Of a stretch of DNA of 10,017 bases, positions 6,343-10,017 are shown piece after piece. The stretch is from Phycisphaerales bacterium (GTDB lineage Bacteria; Planctomycetota; Phycisphaerae; Phycisphaerales; SM1A02): assembly GCA_003520025.1 (NCBI GenBank), contig DOVP01000264.1:1-10017 (forward strand). Reading direction: 5' to 3'. The translations under genes and the position numbers were made by a program. The notes below the pieces were generated by a model, which was given only the letters and a program-made list of their open reading frames with translations, was not told the origin of the DNA and made no database searches. How positions within the stretch are numbered: position 1 is the stretch's first letter; each line of letters opens with the position of its first letter.

Positions 6343-7497
6343 ATGTTCATCCTTCTCGGCACCGATCTGCCCCGTGACCGCCGCCCAGTGGTGACCGAGA
6401 CGCTCATCGTGCTGATGATGCTGGCCTATCTCGCCGTATTGGTTGTCGGGGCCTTGGATCAGCAAGCAGCCGAACGGCTCATCAGTGGGCTGGCACTCTC
6501 CGCCCGCGACTTTCACTGGTGGCAGGTCATTACCTACCAGTTCACCCACGACAACCCGCTCATGGGCGGCACAGAGCATCCGCTCTGGAGGTTGCTGCAC
6601 CTCGGCTTCAACATGATGGGTCTCTGGGTCTTCGGCAGTGCCATTGAGAGCCGAATGGGACGCGTCGGGTTCGCGATCTTCGTGCTGATGGGCGGCATCG
6701 TGGCGGGACTGGCGCACATTGCCACCTCGCAGAACCCCGTCATCGGCGCCAGCGGCGCGGTCTGCGCCTTGGTCGGCGGATTCCTCATACTCTTTCCGCG
6801 GTGCCGCATCCGCGTGCTGGTCATCTTCTTTCTCATCACGTTTTGGATGGCACCGGCACTCCTCATCATCTCCATCTGGGTCGCGCTCGATCTGATCGGC
6901 TGGGTCGGGCTTGGCGACTCCGGAACGGCCTACGCCGCGCACATCGGCGGCTATCTGTGGGGGCTCGGCACAGCGCTGGCCCTCCTGCCCACCCCCGTGT
7001 TCAAACGGGATGGAACCGATGCAGTGGCACTGTTGAAACATCGCCATCGCCGGCAGGTGCTCTCGCAGGTGACGGCCGGACCGCGGCCAGCCACGGCCCC
7101 ACGTGAGGCCACCGTCGAACCTGCGGCCGCCTTCGTCTCTGCAGTTCGTGGTCATATCGCGCAAGGCAACCTCGACAGCGCCACCTCTCTGTGGTGCCGA
7201 TTGGCCACCGAACATGAGGCGGCGGTGCTTCCTGAGAAGGATCAATTGACGCTCGCCAATCATCTTCAGGCCACAGGCAAACGATTCGAATCCGCCGACG
7301 CGTATCGCCGCTATCTGGAGCGGTACAGCAAGTCGCCCAGCGCGGGCGAGGTGCGGCTGCTGCTGGGGCTGCTGCTTGTGCGATTCCTCGGCCAAGGTGC
7401 CGAGGCCATACCACTTCTTGAACAGGCCAAACGCGATGCCACCACCGATCAGCGGAGGTCGCTGGCCGAATCTCTGCTCGGCGAGGCCAGCACATGA
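6343..7497 (+). CDS. Rhomboid-family intramembrane serine protease with C-terminal TPR-like domain
   Basis: This is a 384-residue membrane protein predicted to cleave transmembrane substrates within the bilayer. The N-terminal MFILLGTDLPRDRRPVV resembles the opening of many bacterial rhomboids, which supports this start over the in-frame ATGs at 6172 and 6295; there is no Shine-Dalgarno. Hydrophobic segments lie near 18-38, 88-104, 108-126, 134-152, 156-188 and 196-216. The active-site signature is complete: HxxxN at His86-Asn90, catalytic Ser137 in GASG and His200 in AAHIGG. Residues 260-384 are soluble and helical with Ala/Leu-rich pairs (HIAQGNLDSATSLW, GKRFESADAYRRYLERY, GQGAEAIPLLEQAKRD), a TPR-like layout suited to protein binding. 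The gene overlaps trpF by ATGA. Substrates are unknown. Because Ser and His are both present it should be an active protease rather than a pseudo-rhomboid. Confidence 0.93.
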   Translation: MFILLGTDLPRDRRPVVTETLIVLMMLAYLAVLVVGALDQQAAERLISGLALSARDFHWWQVITYQFTHDNPLMGGTEHPLWRLLHLGFNMMGLWVFGSAIESRMGRVGFAIFVLMGGIVAGLAHIATSQNPVIGASGAVCALVGGFLILFPRCRIRVLVIFFLITFWMAPALLIISIWVALDLIGWVGLGDSGTAYAAHIGGYLWGLGTALALLPTPVFKRDGTDAVALLKHRHRRQVLSQVTAGPRPATAPREATVEPAAAFVSAVRGHIAQGNLDSATSLWCRLATEHEAAVLPEKDQLTLANHLQATGKRFESADAYRRYLERYSKSPSAGEVRLLLGLLLVRFLGQGAEAIPLLEQAKRDATTDQRRSLAESLLGEAST

Positions 7498-8138
7498 GTT
7501 CGGAACGCTGGAACGACCCGGGCACGGGTCCGACTCGGATCAAGATCTGCGGCCTGCGGACGAGCGAAGACATCGAGACCGCGGTAAAGGCCAACACCGA
7601 TGCGATCGGTCTTGTGCTCGCCGAGGGGTCACCGCGGAAGGTGAGCGAGGAAACACTCTCGACCCTGACCGATGCCGCGAACGATCGCGTCGCCGTCATC
7701 AGCCTGATGGTCGATCCCAGCGAGCAGCAGATCCGACAACGCGTGACGGACTGGATTCAACTGCACGGATCCGAAGACGCATCACTGGTGCAGATCGCGG
7801 CGGAGGCCGGCCCGGTGATTCGCGCGATCCCCTTTGACGATGTCGCCGCCATCGAGCGGTGGGACGCCGACCCGAACGTAGCGAGGCTGCTCATCGACAG
7901 CCACCGCGGCGGCAGCGGCGTCGTTTTTGATCATGACGCATTCGCCGAAGTCGCTTCTGCGATCACCACACCTTGGATTCTTGCCGGCGGCCTCACGCCG
8001 GAGACGGTCGCGGCAGCCATCGAGCGATTGCGTCCTTGGGGTGTGGATGTCAGCAGCGGCGTTGAATCTGCGCGGGGCATCAAGGATCCCAAGCGGATTG
8101 CCGCATTCTGCCAAGCGGTCCACGCTGCGAACTCATGA
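7494..8138 (+). CDS. trpF: Phosphoribosylanthranilate isomerase
   Basis: TrpF converts N-(5'-phosphoribosyl)anthranilate to CdRP in tryptophan biosynthesis, as a cytoplasmic TIM barrel. The 214 residues fit a stand-alone enzyme. Visible motifs are RIKICG at 15-20 with catalytic Cys19, GLVLAEGSPRKV at 39-50, IQLHG at 88-92, LLIDSHRGGSG at 132-142 with catalytic Asp135, ILAGGLTPE at 162-170 and the phosphate-binding GVDVSSGVES at 183-192. About 13 extra residues precede the usual MRIKICG start, and no start codon lies closer to it. The ATG overlaps the rhomboid stop (ATGA), with a modest GAGG seven bases upstream, so expression probably depends on translation of the rhomboid. No other trp gene is in the window, so the pathway appears dispersed. 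The 3' end overlaps the convergent moaC. Confidence 0.96.
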   Translation: MSSERWNDPGTGPTRIKICGLRTSEDIETAVKANTDAIGLVLAEGSPRKVSEETLSTLTDAANDRVAVISLMVDPSEQQIRQRVTDWIQLHGSEDASLVQIAAEAGPVIRAIPFDDVAAIERWDADPNVARLLIDSHRGGSGVVFDHDAFAEVASAITTPWILAGGLTPETVAAAIERLRPWGVDVSSGVESARGIKDPKRIAAFCQAVHAANS

Positions 8139-8597
8139 TGCCGGCGAGGCCTTCTCCTTGAGCACCAGCCGCGTTCCATCGATGCGAAGATCTTTGTCAA
8201 TCGCCTTGGTCATGTCCCACAAGGTCAGTGCCGCCACATTCACGGCGGTGAGGGCCTCCATCTCGACGCCGGTCCGCGCGGTCACGACGGTCGCTGCTTC
8301 GATTCGGATGGCATCGGAGGCGGATCGTTCAAATGACACTTCCGCATGCTCCAAGGGAAGTGTGTGGCACAGCGGGATGAGCGCGTCCACCCGCTTCGCT
8401 GCCTGGACACCGGCAATCCTCGCAACGGCGAGCGCCTCACCTTTTGGCAGATCGCCCGCCATGATGCGATCAAGTGTCTCCGACGCGGCATGAAAGAAAG
8501 TCTCTGCGACCGCGCGGCGTCTGATGACCGGCTTGCCGGACACATCGACCATGGCCGCGCGGCCCTGCTCGTCCACATGGGTCAATCTCTCAGCCAT
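8133..8597 (-). CDS. moaC: Cyclic pyranopterin monophosphate synthase
   Basis: MoaC acts after MoaA in molybdenum cofactor synthesis, rearranging 3',8-cyclo-7,8-dihydro-GTP to cyclic pyranopterin monophosphate in the cytoplasm. The 154 residues are near the usual ~160. It opens with the typical LTHVDEQGRAAMVDVSGK. The residues known to matter in Escherichia coli MoaC have counterparts at almost the same numbers: Lys52, His78 in PLCHTLPL, Glu112 and Glu114 in GVEMEAL, Asp128 and Lys131 in WDMTKAIDK. Together these argue for an intact enzyme. AAGGAG sits six bases before the ATG (8609-8604), inside the upstream amidohydrolase, whose stop it overlaps by 8 bp, so the two share a transcript. No other moa, mog or moe gene is in view. 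The stop region overlaps convergent trpF by 6 bp. Confidence 0.96.
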   Translation of the reverse strand: MAERLTHVDEQGRAAMVDVSGKPVIRRRAVAETFFHAASETLDRIMAGDLPKGEALAVARIAGVQAAKRVDALIPLCHTLPLEHAEVSFERSASDAIRIEAATVVTARTGVEMEALTAVNVAALTLWDMTKAIDKDLRIDGTRLVLKEKASPAS

Positions 8598-10017
8598 GAC
8601 ACGCTCCTTGTCTCAACTCACCGGCAACCAGTGTCCCATCCACGAAGGTGGCTTGCACAGTAGCGGTGAAAATATCTTCGAACGGATCGCTCGACCACAC
8701 GACAAAATCCGCTGGCAGGCCGGCCCGGAGGCCGGCATCGAAGCCGCAGGCCTCCGCCGCATTCACGGTCGCGGCGAGCATGGCCTCGTGCGGAGAAAGA
8801 CGCTGCTCGGGAAAGAAGGGATTCCCCTGGGCATCCTCGCCGGTGATCGCCGCCCGAAGCGTGGCCACCGGATCGACTGGCACGATCGGCCAGTCGGTGC
8901 CGAAGCACAACCGGCCCCCCGCCTCACACATCTCACGCATGGGCAACAGCCACCCCGCTCGATCGCCAAGCCTTGCGTGAGCCATTGCAGCATCGGTTGC
9001 CCGGTGCGTCGGCTGCACACTCAGACGAACCCCCTCGAGCGTTGGAAATATCTCGGGCGCAATCACCTCAGCGTGTTCGATGGTCGGGCGCAACGCATCA
9101 GGCACATCACCGATCACCCGCAGTGCCCGCGACACCGCGGCGTCCCCGATGGCGTGAATGACCGGCGCGAGTCCGGCAGCAACCACTTCGCGGCACCATC
9201 GCTCATCCTGATTCTCGTTCGCTGCCTCCAGCCACAATCCGCTGGTCTCAGACGCATCACTGTAGGGCGATGTCAACTTGGCCGTTCGCGAACCGAGCGT
9301 GCCGTCAAAGAAAGCCTTGCACCCGGTCAATGCAAAGCGATCCGTATTCGGCAGATCGTGATGCCAACCTGTATCGAGCGGCAAGGAGCGATCAAGTTGC
9401 ACAAGCGAGAGCCGAATCGGCAAGGTGTCGGCCCGCGGAACGAAATGTGACTCGATGTCACCGCGATATTCCATCGATCGAGTGGCGGTAATGCCGCAGG
9501 CTGCCATGGCCGCCGCCGCTTGCTCAACGGCTTCTCCGCGAACCTGTTCCGGAAGCGATGGAATCAGCGGATTGACCAGTTCCCACGCAGCCGCCTCGAT
9601 CAGCAGGCCGCTGGGCGTGCCGTCATGCATTCGTCCGAGCCGCCCACCAGCGGGCAGCGGTCCATCAAGATCCAGTCGTCGGAGCACCGCATCGTTGACC
9701 AACGCGCAGTGCCAATCACATCGCCAGCACACGACCGGCCGAGAGCCTGCTGCCCGAAGCCACGCTCTGTCAGGGAGGTCATCTCGCTCCCAGAGCGTGT
9801 CGTTCCACCCAGTTGCAATGAGCCACCGCTCCGGAGGAAGCGCCGCATCTGCCGCTTCGATGGCCGCTTCAAAGGCTTCGCGGCCGTCAACCTGCGACAG
9901 GTCAAGATGTACCGACGATTCACCGGCGAGCAGAAGATGTACGTGCGAATCGATCAGTCCGGGGGTCACGACTGCGCCGTCGAGATCGAGTGTTTCACTC
10001 GCAGCGACCACAGTGGC
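8590..10017 (-). CDS. YtcJ-like metal-dependent amidohydrolase; N-terminus beyond window
   Basis: 475 residues are visible and the frame is open to the right edge, so the true start is outside; the GTG at 10011 is not a credible start because it falls inside the N-terminal beta domain. Relatives are about 520-560 residues, so roughly 50-80 are missing. Numbering from the first visible residue, the metal-binding pair is His25/His27 in LIDSHVHL, Lys234 lies in GCKAFFDGTLGSRTAKL (the family's FxDGSLGSRTA block), His288 in VIHAIGDAA, His315 in TIEHAE and Asp375 in FGTDWPIVPVDP. The C-terminal ADFVVWSSDPFED returns to the composite beta domain. The family hydrolyses amide-type bonds in small molecules; the substrate cannot be read from sequence. 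There is no signal peptide in the visible part. It is the upstream gene of a pair with moaC, overlapping by 8 bp. A direct cofactor role is not implied. Confidence 0.93.
   Translation of the reverse strand, partial: ATVVAASETLDLDGAVVTPGLIDSHVHLLLAGESSVHLDLSQVDGREAFEAAIEAADAALPPERWLIATGWNDTLWERDDLPDRAWLRAAGSRPVVCWRCDWHCALVNDAVLRRLDLDGPLPAGGRLGRMHDGTPSGLLIEAAAWELVNPLIPSLPEQVRGEAVEQAAAAMAACGITATRSMEYRGDIESHFVPRADTLPIRLSLVQLDRSLPLDTGWHHDLPNTDRFALTGCKAFFDGTLGSRTAKLTSPYSDASETSGLWLEAANENQDERWCREVVAAGLAPVIHAIGDAAVSRALRVIGDVPDALRPTIEHAEVIAPEIFPTLEGVRLSVQPTHRATDAAMAHARLGDRAGWLLPMREMCEAGGRLCFGTDWPIVPVDPVATLRAAITGEDAQGNPFFPEQRLSPHEAMLAATVNAAEACGFDAGLRAGLPADFVVWSSDPFEDIFTATVQATFVDGTLVAGELRQGACHG

Noticed and set aside
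6145..7395. 416-residue open frame on the minus strand across the rhomboid gene
   Set aside because: It is antisense to a rhomboid with intact HxxxN, GASG and His motifs. Its His/Gln/Asp/Glu-rich low-complexity composition is typical of a mirrored membrane protein.

Overview
This is high-GC, gene-dense bacterial DNA. It has seven protein-coding genes, two short intergenic gaps, and no RNA genes, mobile elements or CRISPR. The mix suggests a planctomycete, probably of the Phycisphaerae type: a secreted FG-GAP/VCBS propeller protein, a PDZ-less secreted HtrA-like protease, and a rhomboid beginning MFILLGTDLPRDRRP with a TPR-like tail. This placement is inference from gene style, not from a phylogenetic marker.

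Layout. Positions 1-2680 (minus) hold a secreted trypsin-like protease, followed with ATGA overlap by a long secreted protein of unknown function that runs off the left edge. A 112-bp divergent gap (2681-2792) separates this pair from a plus-strand 755-aa secreted FG-GAP repeat protein (2793-5060). That gene ends 3 bp from the convergent stop of citrate synthase (5064-6206, minus). A second divergent gap of 136 bp (6207-6342) leads to a plus-strand pair, a rhomboid protease with C-terminal helical repeats (6343-7497) and trpF (7494-8138), joined by ATGA. trpF converges on moaC (8133-8597, minus), and the two genes share the palindrome TCATGA as their Ser-stop codons. moaC overlaps by 8 bp the end of a YtcJ-like amidohydrolase whose 5' end lies beyond the right edge.

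How the genes fit together. Citrate synthase, TrpF and MoaC are housekeeping enzymes for the TCA cycle, tryptophan synthesis and molybdenum cofactor synthesis, and all their expected catalytic residues are visible. The envelope side consists of the HtrA-like protease, its coupled secreted partner, the divergent FG-GAP protein and the rhomboid. The protease pair is the only part that looks like a possible undescribed functional unit, and that rests on gene coupling and shared secretion signals alone. I see no convincing novel defence or mobile system here.

The long antisense open frames facing the real genes were judged to be high-GC shadows. No stretch longer than 300 bases lacks a gene.
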